A stretch of 64,000 nucleotides of DNA from CAZGRP01 sp964527995 (GCA_964527995.1 CAZGRP010000013.1:11935-75934); one strand, 5' to 3'. Positions 15,363 through 24,860 are shown, counted from the stretch's first letter. Numbers and translations are program-made. The notes: generated from the sequence alone by a model not told the origin.

Positions 15363-17354
15363 ATGAGAAGGAAAGCACAGATAGCGCTCTTTGGCGCGGC
15401 AGGTGGTTTTTTCCTTTTGGTGATCCTGTTCGTCGGTGCTGCGGAGTACACGTCCCGACCGCAGTTCTGTCCGACATGCCACTACATGCGGCCCTTTTAC
15501 GAGGGCTGGAAACAGTCATCGCACAGCAACGTGCCGTGCATGAAGTGCCACTACCCACCGGGACTGCAGGGCACGCTGCGCGCCAAGGTCGAAGGGTTGT
15601 TGCAGGTCGGCAGGTACCTGACGCAGGCGTACAAGAAGTCGAAGCCATGGGCCGAGATCCCCGATGAGTCCTGTCTGCAGTCGGGGTGTCACGAGACTCG
15701 GCTCCTCCACGGTCAGGTGATATTCAAGACCGTCAAGTTCAATCACCGCCCTCACCTGACGCAGCTGCGGCGGAACAAGAAGTTGCGGTGCACGAGCTGC
15801 CACTCGCAAATCGTCCAGGGCGCCCACATCACCGTCACCGAGACGACCTGCTTCATCTGCCATTTCAAGGGCGATCACCAGGCGCTGGAGACCGCCAAGT
15901 GCACCCTCTGCCACGACCCGCCGGTGCGCACCAGCGACGGTGACAAGGTGCCGTACGACCACACGAAGGTGCTCGAGCGCGGCCTCAAGTGCCAGCGCTG
16001 CCATGGCGAGATGGTCGTCGGAGATGCGGCGGTTCCGAAGGAACGCTGCTTTACCTGTCACTGGGAAGAGGACCGGCTGCGCCGCTACGGCGAGACCGAA
16101 TTTCTCCACAAGCGGCACGTGACCGATCGGAAAGTGGAATGCAACCAGTGTCATCTGGAAATCCAGCACAAACGACCGAGCCCCGAGCGAGCCTACACCG
16201 CCCTCGACTGCCGCACCTGCCACGACCAGTTTCACCAAGCCCAGGTGACGCTGTTCACAGGCAGGGGAGTGCCGGGGGCCAAACCGGTTCCGAATCCGAT
16301 GTTTACCCGGGGACTGGGTTGCCAGGGCTGCCATGTGTTTCACGAGACCATCGAGGGGTTTGGAGAATTTGGGCAGACTCTGGTCGCCAAACCACAGTCG
16401 TGCGAGCAGTGCCACGGCAAGGGGTTCGGTCGCTTGATGAGATTGTGGCAGAAGTCGAGCAACGAGAGGCTCAGCGAACTGTATCGCATCTACCAGAGGG
16501 TGGAGAAGCAACTGCGCGAGCTGTCCACCAATGCCAAGTTCAGCAAAGCGCAATCGCTGCTGGCAGAGGCCAAGGACTATCTGGATCTCGTGAAGCACGG
16601 GCGCAGTATCCACAATGTTCAATATGCAAACGAGCTCTTTGACCTGGCCTATGCCAAGATGCAGAAGGCTCTGGTGTTGGTTGGAGCCGCAAGCAGACTG
16701 CCTCCGTTGCGCTCGTCTCGTGCCGTGGTGCCGTCGGCCTGCGCCACCTGCCACACCGGCATCGAGGAGATCGAGGTCCCCGTCTTTGGCATCAAGTATT
16801 CGCACAAACCCCACCTCACCATCGGCAGGCTGAAATGCAGCACCTGCCACTCGAACGAGCGCAGACACGGGGAGCTCATCATCACCCGGGAGAAGTGCCT
16901 GGAGTGCCATCACACCAAGCTGGAAGAAAAGTGTGAGACGTGCCACCGGACGCAGATGCAGGTCTTTAGCGGCCAGGTGAAGTTCACGCAGGAGGTCAGC
17001 CCCGACGTCATGTTCGAGGCTGAGATCGACTGTGAAGGTTGCCACCGCTCGGACGAGGGTCAGATCGTTCGTCCAAACGCGCAGACATGCGCGAACTGCC
17101 ACGATCCCGGGTATGGGGACATTCTGGGCGACTGGCAGTCGAGCACCCAGGAAGCTTTGGAGGCGTTGCGCTCGGCCCTGAAACAGTTCCCGACCGCAGG
17201 CCTGACCCCGGAGCAGGAGGCGGCGGCTGAAGAGGCGCGGCGAGTCATTCGTCTCGTTGAGCAGGATGGCAGTCGCGGGGTTCACAATTATGAGCTAATC
17301 GAAAGCTTGCTGTCGGGGGCGCAGGAAAAGATCAACAAAGCCCTGTCGAAGTGA
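15363..17354 (+). CDS. NapC/NirT-like 18-haem cytochrome c (17 CxxCH + 1 CxxxxCH)
   Basis: A 663-residue protein with an N-terminal membrane anchor (about residues 7-27). A NapC/NirT-like head follows: FCPTCHYMRPFYEGWKQSSH, then PCMKCHYPPG. CLQSGCH (a CxxxxCH variant) comes next and then fifteen more CxxCH motifs. A haem-free, helical stretch of about 110 residues (roughly 355-460) separates two haem domains, and a second helical segment ends the protein. NapC/NirT heads normally oxidise menaquinol. Here the head is fused to a large haem domain and encoded with Rieske and cytochrome b genes, so it could act as a giant replacement for cytochrome c1. ATG 15363 has no strong ribosome site, so the start is moderately sure. 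Confidence 0.88.
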   Translation: MRRKAQIALFGAAGGFFLLVILFVGAAEYTSRPQFCPTCHYMRPFYEGWKQSSHSNVPCMKCHYPPGLQGTLRAKVEGLLQVGRYLTQAYKKSKPWAEIPDESCLQSGCHETRLLHGQVIFKTVKFNHRPHLTQLRRNKKLRCTSCHSQIVQGAHITVTETTCFICHFKGDHQALETAKCTLCHDPPVRTSDGDKVPYDHTKVLERGLKCQRCHGEMVVGDAAVPKERCFTCHWEEDRLRRYGETEFLHKRHVTDRKVECNQCHLEIQHKRPSPERAYTALDCRTCHDQFHQAQVTLFTGRGVPGAKPVPNPMFTRGLGCQGCHVFHETIEGFGEFGQTLVAKPQSCEQCHGKGFGRLMRLWQKSSNERLSELYRIYQRVEKQLRELSTNAKFSKAQSLLAEAKDYLDLVKHGRSIHNVQYANELFDLAYAKMQKALVLVGAASRLPPLRSSRAVVPSACATCHTGIEEIEVPVFGIKYSHKPHLTIGRLKCSTCHSNERRHGELIITREKCLECHHTKLEEKCETCHRTQMQVFSGQVKFTQEVSPDVMFEAEIDCEGCHRSDEGQIVRPNAQTCANCHDPGYGDILGDWQSSTQEALEALRSALKQFPTAGLTPEQEAAAEEARRVIRLVEQDGSRGVHNYELIESLLSGAQEKINKALSK

Positions 17355-17418
17355 GAATTCTTACGATTCAATCAGGTCTACGTCTTTCTTACCACAAGAC
17401 AAACAGGAGAGGTAACCT

Positions 17419-17910
17419 ATGACTTTGAAGCAAACATCGAGAGAACATGGGGAGAATCGCACCAGGCATGAAGGTGGAGAAGGTGTGCCCCGGCGTACGT
17501 TCGTGGGTGCAATTCTGGGCAGCGGCCTTGTCGCGACACTGGCATCCATCCTCTACCCGATCCTCAACTTCATCATGCCTCCGGAACAGGAGGAGGCGGT
17601 GCAGACCAGTGTCGTTGCTGCCAAGGTGGGGGAGCTGGCGCCAAACAGCGGCAAAGTTTTCCGCTTCGGCTCCAAGCCAGCCATATTGATTCACACCCCT
17701 TCCGGGGAGTATCGCGCCTTTTCTGCTGTCTGCACTCATCTGCAGTGCACTGTCCAGTACCGGCCCGACTTCAAGCATATCTGGTGCGCCTGCCACAACG
17801 GCCACTATGACCTGACGGGTAAGAACATTGCAGGTCCGCCACCTCGCCCGCTGCCAGCCTATAAGGTCGATATTCGGGGTGAGGATATCATCGTGTCCCG
17901 TACTGCATGA
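17419..17910 (+). CDS. Rieske iron-sulfur protein
   Basis: The 163-residue protein has an N-terminal membrane/Tat-like segment (PRRTFVGAILGSGLVATL, about residues 24-41) and a Rieske domain. The [2Fe-2S] ligands lie in CTHLQC (about 108-113) and CACHNGHY (about 126-133), i.e. CxHxxC and CxxH, and GPPPRPLP is the conserved proline loop. It takes the first electron from quinol at the Qo site of a cytochrome bc-type complex. It lies 65 bases after the 18-haem cytochrome and 23 bases before cytochrome b. ATG 17419 follows AGGAGAGG. Confidence 0.95.
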   Translation: MTLKQTSREHGENRTRHEGGEGVPRRTFVGAILGSGLVATLASILYPILNFIMPPEQEEAVQTSVVAAKVGELAPNSGKVFRFGSKPAILIHTPSGEYRAFSAVCTHLQCTVQYRPDFKHIWCACHNGHYDLTGKNIAGPPPRPLPAYKVDIRGEDIIVSRTA

Positions 17911-17932
17911 TCACGCAAGGTAGGGAGAGGCT

Positions 17933-19096
17933 ATGGAGAGACCATTGGAAACGAAACCTGGAGGTACGGTAAGCAACCTGGAACCGGGGACTGTTGTCCG
18001 AAAAGAGCCCGGGCCAGGCGAAAGCCGCATCGTCGCCTGGCTGCGGGAACGGTACGACTTGGGTAGCATCGAGAAGTTCATACAAAAGAAGCAGGTGCCG
18101 CTGCACCGCCACACCATATGGTACTATTTCGGCGGCATCACCCTTTTCTTTTTCATCATCCAGGTCGTGACCGGAATCCTTCTGCTGCTTTACTACCGGC
18201 CGGCGCCGCAGTCAGCTTTCGAGAGCGTGCAGTTCATCATGACCAGAGTACGCTTCGGCTGGCTCGTGCGGTCCATTCACAGCTGGTCGGCCAACCTGAT
18301 GATCGCGGCGGCCTTTATCCACATGTTCAGCGTCTTTTTTCTGAAGGCCTACCGGAAGCCGCGTGAGCTCACCTGGGTGAGCGGTGCCGTGCTGCTGATG
18401 CTGGCACTGGGTTTCGGTTTCTCGGGTTACCTGTTACCGTGGAACACGCTGTCGTTCTTCGCCACCAAAGTGGGGACAGAGATCGTCGGTGTCGTTCCCG
18501 TCGTTGGCAGGTTCCTGTTACGGTTTCTGCGTGGCGGAGAGGATGTCACTGGTGCCACGCTGACCCGATTCTTCGGCATCCATGTCGCCTGGCTTCCCCT
18601 GTTCACGAGTTTCATTCTGTTGTTCCACCTCCTTGTTGTGCAGATCCAGGGGATGAGTGTGCCGATCAGCATCGAGCGCGAGGGCAAGCCGTTGCGAACG
18701 ATGCCGTTCTTCCCGAACTTTCTTCTGCGCGATTTTCTCGGCTGGATCCTGGCGCTGGGTTGCCTGGCAGCCATTGCGGCGCTATATCCCTGGGAGCTGG
18801 GCGTGAAGGCGGATCCGTTTTTGCCGGCGCCGGCTGGTATCCGGCCTGAGTGGTACTTCGTTTTTATGTTCCAGACCCTGAAATTCATTCCGGCAAAAAT
18901 CCTCTTCATGGACGGCGAGGTGCTCGGTGTACTGGCATTTGGCGTCGCCGGGTTGCTTCTCGTCCTGGTGCCTTTTCTCGATCGGCGAGCGAGCCGTGGT
19001 CAGACGAGCAAGGCTTTTACAGCGATCGGCATTTTCGCTTTTGTTTACATCATCGTGATGACACTCATCTCCTACACGATGCCGCAGACATTCTAG
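17933..19096 (+). CDS. Cytochrome b of a bc/b6f-type complex (b6 + subunit IV in one chain)
   Basis: A 387-residue membrane protein with a polar N-terminal stretch of about 60 residues and eight or so transmembrane helices. The b-haem ligands are seen in RSIHSWSANLMIAAAFIHMF and HVAWLPLFTSFILLFHLLVV, 14 residues apart within each helix. The C-terminal half has the Qo-site motif in RPEWYF. Quinol oxidation and haem bL/bH bifurcation are the family role. No separate c1 or f gene exists; the flanking 18-haem and 9-haem cytochromes are the candidate electron acceptors. Confidence 0.95.
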   Translation: MERPLETKPGGTVSNLEPGTVVRKEPGPGESRIVAWLRERYDLGSIEKFIQKKQVPLHRHTIWYYFGGITLFFFIIQVVTGILLLLYYRPAPQSAFESVQFIMTRVRFGWLVRSIHSWSANLMIAAAFIHMFSVFFLKAYRKPRELTWVSGAVLLMLALGFGFSGYLLPWNTLSFFATKVGTEIVGVVPVVGRFLLRFLRGGEDVTGATLTRFFGIHVAWLPLFTSFILLFHLLVVQIQGMSVPISIEREGKPLRTMPFFPNFLLRDFLGWILALGCLAAIAALYPWELGVKADPFLPAPAGIRPEWYFVFMFQTLKFIPAKILFMDGEVLGVLAFGVAGLLLVLVPFLDRRASRGQTSKAFTAIGIFAFVYIIVMTLISYTMPQTF

Positions 19097-19194
19097 CAGT
19101 GACGGGCGATGCAGGGCAAACGTAAGCCCGCCGCGCGCGGAGCGGAGGGTCGGCATCGGAAGGAGCGCGCAATTCCAAACCTGAGGACCGGCAA

Positions 19195-20499
19195 ATGAAA
19201 TTTCGCACTCTGTTGATATTCTGGATCGTTCCCCTTGTCATGGCGACTGTGCCGGCACTAGCCCAGGAGACACAGGAGCAGAAGAGTGCTGAGCAGGAGA
19301 ACAGTTGTGTCTCCTGCCATCTCGATCTGGGAGATGAGCTGGCGGCGCCTGTGGAGGGGATGAAGAAAGACGTGCACGCCGAAAAGGGTCTATTATGTGC
19401 CGACTGCCACGGCGGCGATCCGAAAGCCGGGCTCGACGGCGACATGGAGGCAGCGATGAACCCGGCCAAGGGTTATGTCGGCGCTCCCGAACGCGCCGAA
19501 ATCCCGGCGTTCTGCGCCCGCTGCCACAGCAACCCGAGCTACATGCGCAAGTATAATCCCCGGGTGCAGACGGATCAATACGAGAGATACAAAACCAGCA
19601 TGCATGGCAAGCGCCTGGCGCGCGGCGACGACAAAGTGGCCACGTGCATCGACTGCCATGGCGTGCACGGGATTCGCCCGGCGGACGATGCCCGCTCACC
19701 TGTCTATCCCATGAACATTCCGGAAACCTGTGGCCGTTGTCATGCCAATGCGGAGTATATGGCGCCTTACGGCATACCGACCAACCAGGTGGCGGCCTAC
19801 AAGTCGAGTGTGCACGGCAAGACTCTTCTGGACAAGGGGGATCTGGCCGCGCCGGCCTGCAACGACTGCCATGGCAACCACGGCGCCAATCCTCCGGGAG
19901 CTCCCTCGATCGCCTACATCTGCGGCCAGTGTCATCTCAACAACGCCGAGCTGTTCTTGAAGAGCCCGCACAAAGCCGCCTTCGACGAGCTCGGACTGCC
20001 CGAGTGCGAGACATGTCACGGCAATCATGCGATCAAGCCGCCGACCGATGACATGCTGGGAGCCGGACCGCAGAGCGTGTGCACCGACTGCCACGAGCCG
20101 GACAGCAAGGGCTACCTGGCCGCCGTCACCATGCGCCTGGAAATCGACAAGCTGAAGGGTGTGATCACTCAGGCCGACAGCCTCCTCAGCGTCGCGGAGC
20201 GAGCCGGAATGGAAGTGAGTGATCCGAAGTTTGAATTGAACGATGCAGATGATGCTTTGATCAAGGCTCGAACCGAAATCCACAGTCTGTCGGTGCAGCA
20301 GGTTCGCAAAGTGATCGCCGATGGCATGAAAAAGGCCAGCGATGCTCTGCTGGCAGGGCGCCAGGCACTCAAAGATCTGCAGTTCCGCCGCAAGGGCCTG
20401 GCCATCTCGACGGTGTTCATCCTGCTGCTGGCGTGGGGTCTTTATCTGAAGATCAAGGATGTCGACCGGAAGAAGATGATGTCCGGCGATTCGACCTGA
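19195..20499 (+). CDS. 9-haem cytochrome c with C-terminal membrane anchor
   Basis: A 434-residue protein with a signal peptide (about residues 1-22), nine CxxCH motifs (CVSCH, CADCH, CARCH, CIDCH, CGRCH, CNDCH, CGQCH, CETCH, CTDCH), a helical haem-free region of about 110 residues and a transmembrane helix (about 402-420). Blocks such as CIDCHGVHGIRPADD and ETCGRCHANAEYMAPYGIP recur in the 11-haem protein at 3886-5184. The place in the operon, after cytochrome b and before the kinase, suggests it is a fixed subunit or acceptor of the Rieske/b complex. ATG 19195 is preceded by GAGGACCGGC. Confidence 0.9.
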   Translation: MKFRTLLIFWIVPLVMATVPALAQETQEQKSAEQENSCVSCHLDLGDELAAPVEGMKKDVHAEKGLLCADCHGGDPKAGLDGDMEAAMNPAKGYVGAPERAEIPAFCARCHSNPSYMRKYNPRVQTDQYERYKTSMHGKRLARGDDKVATCIDCHGVHGIRPADDARSPVYPMNIPETCGRCHANAEYMAPYGIPTNQVAAYKSSVHGKTLLDKGDLAAPACNDCHGNHGANPPGAPSIAYICGQCHLNNAELFLKSPHKAAFDELGLPECETCHGNHAIKPPTDDMLGAGPQSVCTDCHEPDSKGYLAAVTMRLEIDKLKGVITQADSLLSVAERAGMEVSDPKFELNDADDALIKARTEIHSLSVQQVRKVIADGMKKASDALLAGRQALKDLQFRRKGLAISTVFILLLAWGLYLKIKDVDRKKMMSGDST

Positions 20500-22362
20500 T
20501 TGGCTCGAAAGGGGCGCTCGAGCTCTGCTGTGAAAAAATTGGATGTCGCCGCAAAGATGAAGTGGAGCAGGCAACGACTCAGCGCATACCGTCGTGAAGT
20601 CTCGATTGTGGCCGTGACAACGGTCGTGATTGTGGCGACGCTCCTGATGGCCGTGCAGGTCTACCGCATAGCTGTCGGTGAGGTGAAGGAAAGGTACAAG
20701 CTGCTCACCGTCGATCTGGCGAGAGAGGCGGCGCTCGGCATGGAGGGGGTGGTCGATTTCCTATCGCGGGATCTGCTCTTGCTCTCGTCGATTCGGTTGC
20801 TTGAGGCGGGTCCCGCGCTGCCCGATCCAGCGGTGATGCAACTGCACGTGCGGGCTTTTATGCGCCAGGCAGAGGGTCTGGCGGTCAGCGGCATCACGGT
20901 GCTCGGACCGCAGGGGGAAATAAAGTACACCTCCGCCCCAGAAGACGCGCAGAAGTTGCGCATCGACAAGGCGACCTGGGCCCGGCTACAGTTGCCGAGC
21001 TCGATCAACCAGGTGATCGCCGGCTCTGTGTACGAAGGCGCTGGCCAGGAGGATGGCGCCACGGGTTCGTTGAGGTTTCTGCTGGCAACACCTTTGAAAG
21101 GTTCTGCGGGCAAGAACGGTAGTGGCGGGGCGAAGGATGTGCTGGTCATTCACGTCAACCTGAGCGCGCTGATCGATCGCTTTCTCGGTCCGATCGGCTC
21201 CCGACCCGGGATCGAAGCCTGGCTCATTGCCGGGGACGGCACGTTGCTCTATCATCCGAGTCACCCCGAGATGATGTTCCGCAACGTCACCCAGCCACGC
21301 GAGGAGTGCCTGAAGTGTCACGTGGACTTCAATGCCCAGCGCGCCATGCTGTCCGCCGATCGTTGGGTGGGTACCTACCGCGCTGGCAACCGTGGTCTGC
21401 GTGTCGCTGCGACGCATCGCATCCACTTGGCCAACACGACCTGGACGGTGGTTGTCAGCTCGGCGATGTCCGAGGTTCGTGTGCTTGCAGGGCATCGCTT
21501 CTGGCTGTTCTTCGTTCTTGTCGGCATCGGTGTGCTGGCTCCTGGTGTCGCTGCGGCGCTCTTGGTGAGAATCAGTCGCCAGCGTTCGCGCGCGGAGGCC
21601 GAAGCCCAGCAGTCGGAGGAGATGCGCCGCCTCGAGCAGCAGGTGAATCAGGCCGGTCGTCTGGCCACCATCGGCGAGATGGTCGATTCCGTCGCGCATG
21701 AGGTGAACAACCCCGCCGCGGTCGCCCTGTCACGCTGCGATTACGTTCTCGAAGAGCTGGAGAACGGCGGCATGCCGGCCGAAGAGCTGCGGCAGGATTT
21801 GGCCACCGTCAAGAATCAGATCCAGCGGATCGTGGGCATCACCCAGCAGCTCTTGCGGTTCTCACGCCGGCTTCCCTACCAGCCACGCGCGGTGTCCATG
21901 CAGGAGGCGGTGCAGAATGCTCTCGATTTGCTCGGGCCCCGGCTGCGATCGCATTCTGTGGAAATCTCGACCGAAATGCCGCAGCAGTTGCCGCCGGTGT
22001 GGGGGGACCCGCAGCAGATCGAACAAGTCCTTATCAACCTGCTGCAGAACGCCGTCGACGCCATCGAAGACAAAGGGAGGATTCGGATTACGGCGGAGGA
22101 ACGCCAGGCGGAGGGACGCCGTTTTGTCCTGATTGCTGTAGAGGACAGCGGCCGCGGCATTCCGCCGGCAGATCTCAGCCACATCTTCGAACCGTTTTTT
22201 ACTACCAAAGCACAGGGAAAGGGTACCGGGCTTGGCCTGGCTATCTGTCACAGGATCTTGCGACGCCACGGTGGCAAGATCGAGGTTGATTCCAAGCCCG
22301 GCCGAGGAAGCCGGTTCACGGTATGGTTCCCTGTGCGCGGCGAAAACGGAGCCGGGGGATAG
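20500..22362 (+). CDS. Sensor histidine kinase with one periplasmic haem-c motif
   Basis: Up to 620 residues: transmembrane helix 1 (about 33-54), a periplasmic Cache-like sensor domain, CLKCH at about residue 270, helix 2 (about 328-352), HisKA with SVAHEVNNP (phospho-His about 400) and HATPase_c with DSGRGIP, FEPFFTTK and GTGLGL. The CxxCH sits just before helix 2 in PREECLKCHVDF, a position known from haem-c sensor kinases. It probably responds to redox state or a gas. The frame opens with TTG 20500 directly after the previous stop; GTG 20530 and ATG 20557 are alternatives. The regulator gene follows five bases after the stop. Confidence 0.9.
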   Translation: MARKGRSSSAVKKLDVAAKMKWSRQRLSAYRREVSIVAVTTVVIVATLLMAVQVYRIAVGEVKERYKLLTVDLAREAALGMEGVVDFLSRDLLLLSSIRLLEAGPALPDPAVMQLHVRAFMRQAEGLAVSGITVLGPQGEIKYTSAPEDAQKLRIDKATWARLQLPSSINQVIAGSVYEGAGQEDGATGSLRFLLATPLKGSAGKNGSGGAKDVLVIHVNLSALIDRFLGPIGSRPGIEAWLIAGDGTLLYHPSHPEMMFRNVTQPREECLKCHVDFNAQRAMLSADRWVGTYRAGNRGLRVAATHRIHLANTTWTVVVSSAMSEVRVLAGHRFWLFFVLVGIGVLAPGVAAALLVRISRQRSRAEAEAQQSEEMRRLEQQVNQAGRLATIGEMVDSVAHEVNNPAAVALSRCDYVLEELENGGMPAEELRQDLATVKNQIQRIVGITQQLLRFSRRLPYQPRAVSMQEAVQNALDLLGPRLRSHSVEISTEMPQQLPPVWGDPQQIEQVLINLLQNAVDAIEDKGRIRITAEERQAEGRRFVLIAVEDSGRGIPPADLSHIFEPFFTTKAQGKGTGLGLAICHRILRRHGGKIEVDSKPGRGSRFTVWFPVRGENGAGG

Positions 22363-22367
22363 GCGGC

Positions 22368-23759
22368 ATGGAGATACGAAATCGCATCCTTGTGGTGGAC
22401 GACGAGACCGAACTGCTGGTGAGTTGCAAAAAGCTCCTGGGCAAGATGGGGTACGAGGTGATCACGGCCTCGAGCGCCGCCACGGCGCTGGCAGCTCTGG
22501 AGGAGCAGGAGTTCGACCTCATCCTCTGTGACCTGCAGCTTCCGGATATCGATGGCATGGAAGTGCTGGCCAGGATCAAGAAGAGCCAGCAAGAGGTCCC
22601 TGTCGTGATGATTTCGGGCTACGGCACGGTCGAGCGTGCGGTGGAGGCCATGAAGGCCAGCGCCTTCGACTTTGTCGAAAAGCCGTTTTCGTCCGAAAGA
22701 TTGCGGGTCGTCGTCCGCAAGGCTCTGGAGCACCGCCGTCTCTACCGCGAGCGCCGTGACCTGCTGCGGCAATTGCAGGAGCGCTATCAGCTCGACCAGA
22801 TCGTCGGCCGCAGCGCGGCGATGTTGCGCATTTTTGACATGGTGGAGCGAATTGCCGAGTCCGGCGCCAACGTGACCATCACCGGCGAAAGCGGCACCGG
22901 CAAGGAGCTCATCGCCCGCGCCATCCACGTGCGCAGCCGCCGCCGCGCCCGTCCTTTCGTACCGGTCAATTGCGGTGCTCTGCCCGAGAACCTGTTTGAG
23001 AGTGAACTTTTCGGGTACGAGAAGGGTGCTTTCACTGGTGCCTACCGCCGCAAGCCCGGACTGCTGGAATTTGCTCACGGCGGCACCTTTTTCCTCGACG
23101 AAATCTGTGAGCTCCCTCCGCCCTTACAGGTGAAACTGCTGCGCATGCTGCAGGACCACAAGATTCGTCGGGTGGGTGGCGACGATCTCATCGACGTCGA
23201 TGTCCGCATCATCGCCGCCAGCAATCAAAACCTCGAGGAAATGGTGGCGGCGGGAAAACTGAGAGAGGACCTCTATTACCGCCTCAAAGTGATCTCCGTA
23301 CACCTCCCACCTCTGCGGGACCGGCGGGAGGATATCCCCCTCCTCTGCCATCACTTCCTGGAGAAGTTTCTCAAAGCCACCCCGAAGCAGATCGAAGGGT
23401 TCGAACCTGAAGTGCTGCGGTTGCTCGAGCGCTACGAATGGCCGGGCAATGTGCGTGAGCTGCAGAACGTCGTCGAGCGCGCCGTAGCTCTCGCTCCGGG
23501 CCCGTGGATCCGCGTCGCGGATCTGCCCGACAACATCGCCGGCGAACCGGGCGACTCGGCAGGCTACATGGACTTGCCTTTGAAAGAGGCCAAGGAGAAG
23601 CTGCTTCAGGACTTCGAACGAAACTATCTGATTCGCCTGCTGCGACGCCACCGCGGGAATGTGTCACGTGCGGCTGACGCCTCGGGGGTCGATCGGCGTA
23701 CACTCCATCGCTTACTCGGTCGCCTTCACCTCGATCCGCATCTCTGGAAGCAGTTATAG
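22368..23759 (+). CDS. NtrC-family sigma54 response regulator, partner of the 20500 kinase
   Basis: A 463-residue protein: receiver (residues 1-120, VVDDETE, phosphoacceptor in LILCDLQLPD, lysine in VEKPF), AAA+ domain with Walker A GESGTGKE (about 171), GAFTGA (about 220) for sigma54 contact, FLDEICELP (Walker B), and a C-terminal Fis-type helix-turn-helix (VSRAADASGVDRRTLHRLL). ATG 22368 is chosen because the receiver begins at once; the open frame starts 45 bases earlier, inside the kinase gene. The tight kinase/regulator arrangement implies one two-component system. A likely target is the sigma54-type promoter at 15172 of its own operon. Confidence 0.93.
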   Translation: MEIRNRILVVDDETELLVSCKKLLGKMGYEVITASSAATALAALEEQEFDLILCDLQLPDIDGMEVLARIKKSQQEVPVVMISGYGTVERAVEAMKASAFDFVEKPFSSERLRVVVRKALEHRRLYRERRDLLRQLQERYQLDQIVGRSAAMLRIFDMVERIAESGANVTITGESGTGKELIARAIHVRSRRRARPFVPVNCGALPENLFESELFGYEKGAFTGAYRRKPGLLEFAHGGTFFLDEICELPPPLQVKLLRMLQDHKIRRVGGDDLIDVDVRIIAASNQNLEEMVAAGKLREDLYYRLKVISVHLPPLRDRREDIPLLCHHFLEKFLKATPKQIEGFEPEVLRLLERYEWPGNVRELQNVVERAVALAPGPWIRVADLPDNIAGEPGDSAGYMDLPLKEAKEKLLQDFERNYLIRLLRRHRGNVSRAADASGVDRRTLHRLLGRLHLDPHLWKQL

Positions 23760-23855
23760 CCCCACGCTCACCCTGCCGTCCCTTCCTTTTTCATCCGTGA
23801 ACAACCGACTATCACGAATCTGTGCGGACGACGATGGATTCCCCTTTTGGGCGAC

Positions 23856-24341
23856 TCAGTGTGTACCGGAAGGCTTCGTGATGGACAGCTCTGGGCCCGC
23901 CTGGTCATGCCCGGCCCCGGCAGGGCCTTTTGAGGTCTGCCGGGCAAGGTGCTGCAGGGTCTCTTCGGTCAGGGCCTGGATAATGGCGGCTCGGATGCCG
24001 GCCCAGTGGAAATGAAACGGACAAGGATTTTCATCGCCGCATGCTGGCAAGCCGAGAGCGCAGTCGGTTAGCAGGGAAGGACCGTCGATCAACTGTACGA
24101 CATCGATGAGACGGATTTCACTGACAGGACGGGCAAACATGAAGCCGCCGCCTCTGCCTCTGGTGGACTTGAGCAGTTTGCCTCTGGTTAGCGCCTGGAA
24201 CGTCTTTGCCAGGAAAGGGGCAGGGGTACGGGTGCGATCTGCCAGCTCCTGGACCGTCCAGGAGGTCTGGCCGGGATGCCGTGCCATCTCGACTAAGGCA
24301 CGCAGGGCGTATTCACACCCACGACTAAAGATGATGGACAT
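23856..24341 (-). CDS. Rrf2-family Fe-S transcription regulator
   Basis: The 161-residue protein has a winged helix (RGCEYALRALVEMARHP, VQELADRTRTPAPFLAKTFQAL, GRGGGFMFARPVSEIRLIDVV) followed by CALGLPACGDENPC (about 95-108). This C-x6-C-x5-C pattern is the cluster site of IscR/NsrR-type Rrf2 regulators, which sense Fe-S status, NO or redox. The C-terminal 25 residues are polar and variable. It is convergent with the sigma54 regulator and divergent from the broken oxidase gene at 24359, which overlaps its promoter region. A possible operator-like palindrome (ATGCATAC-N4-GTATGCAT) stands at 62115 before a cut-off gene; the link is speculative. Confidence 0.88.
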   Translation of the reverse strand: MSIIFSRGCEYALRALVEMARHPGQTSWTVQELADRTRTPAPFLAKTFQALTRGKLLKSTRGRGGGFMFARPVSEIRLIDVVQLIDGPSLLTDCALGLPACGDENPCPFHFHWAGIRAAIIQALTEETLQHLARQTSKGPAGAGHDQAGPELSITKPSGTH

Positions 24342-24358
24342 GATCTCAAATCTACTGA

Positions 24359-24860
24359 TTCTTCCTGGGGACCGAGATCATGTTTTTTGCCGGTCTTCTC
24401 AGCGCTTTCTTGATCTTGCGCGCCGGCGCGTCCGGCTGGCCGCCTCCGGGTCAGCCAAGACTCCCCGTCGCTGTGACCGGCGCCAATACGTTTATTCTGC
24501 TCTTGAGTGGTGTCACAGTGTACCTGGCCTTGCGGGCGATCCGCGCCGGCGACGCCAAAGGAATGCGCCGCTGGCTTCTGTCGACGGCGCTTCTTGGCGC
24601 TGTTTTTCTGACCGTGCAGGGCAGCGAGTGGGTCCGACTTGTGCGCTATGGGCTTCAAGCCTGTACGGAGCTACGTTCTACACGCTGATCGGTGCTCACG
24701 GCTTGCACGTGGCCGCGGCCGTCGGCGCTCTGGTCTTGGTCTTAGTTAGGGCTTTGCACGGAGCTTATTCGGCGCAGCAGCACACGGCCGTGACACTGAT
24801 TCGCATGTACTGGTTCTTTGTCGTGGGCATCTGGCCGGTGCTCTATTTTGCGAAAAGAAA
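24359..24860 (+). pseudogene. Broken haem-copper oxidase subunit III (CoxC/NorE-like)
   Basis: The frame from 24359 reads FFLGTEIMFFAGLLSAFLIL, a clear subunit III segment, but a TGA immediately precedes it and no start is in frame (first ATG 24380). At about 24655-24670 the homology passes to another frame, continuing SLYGATFYTLIGAHGLHVAA and ending YWFFVVGIWPVLYFAKR at the scaffold gap. Together they cover most of a subunit III with 4-5 helices. At least one base is missing and the N terminus is lost. Either a decayed gene or low-quality contig-end sequence; no other oxidase subunit is in the window. Confidence 0.75.
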
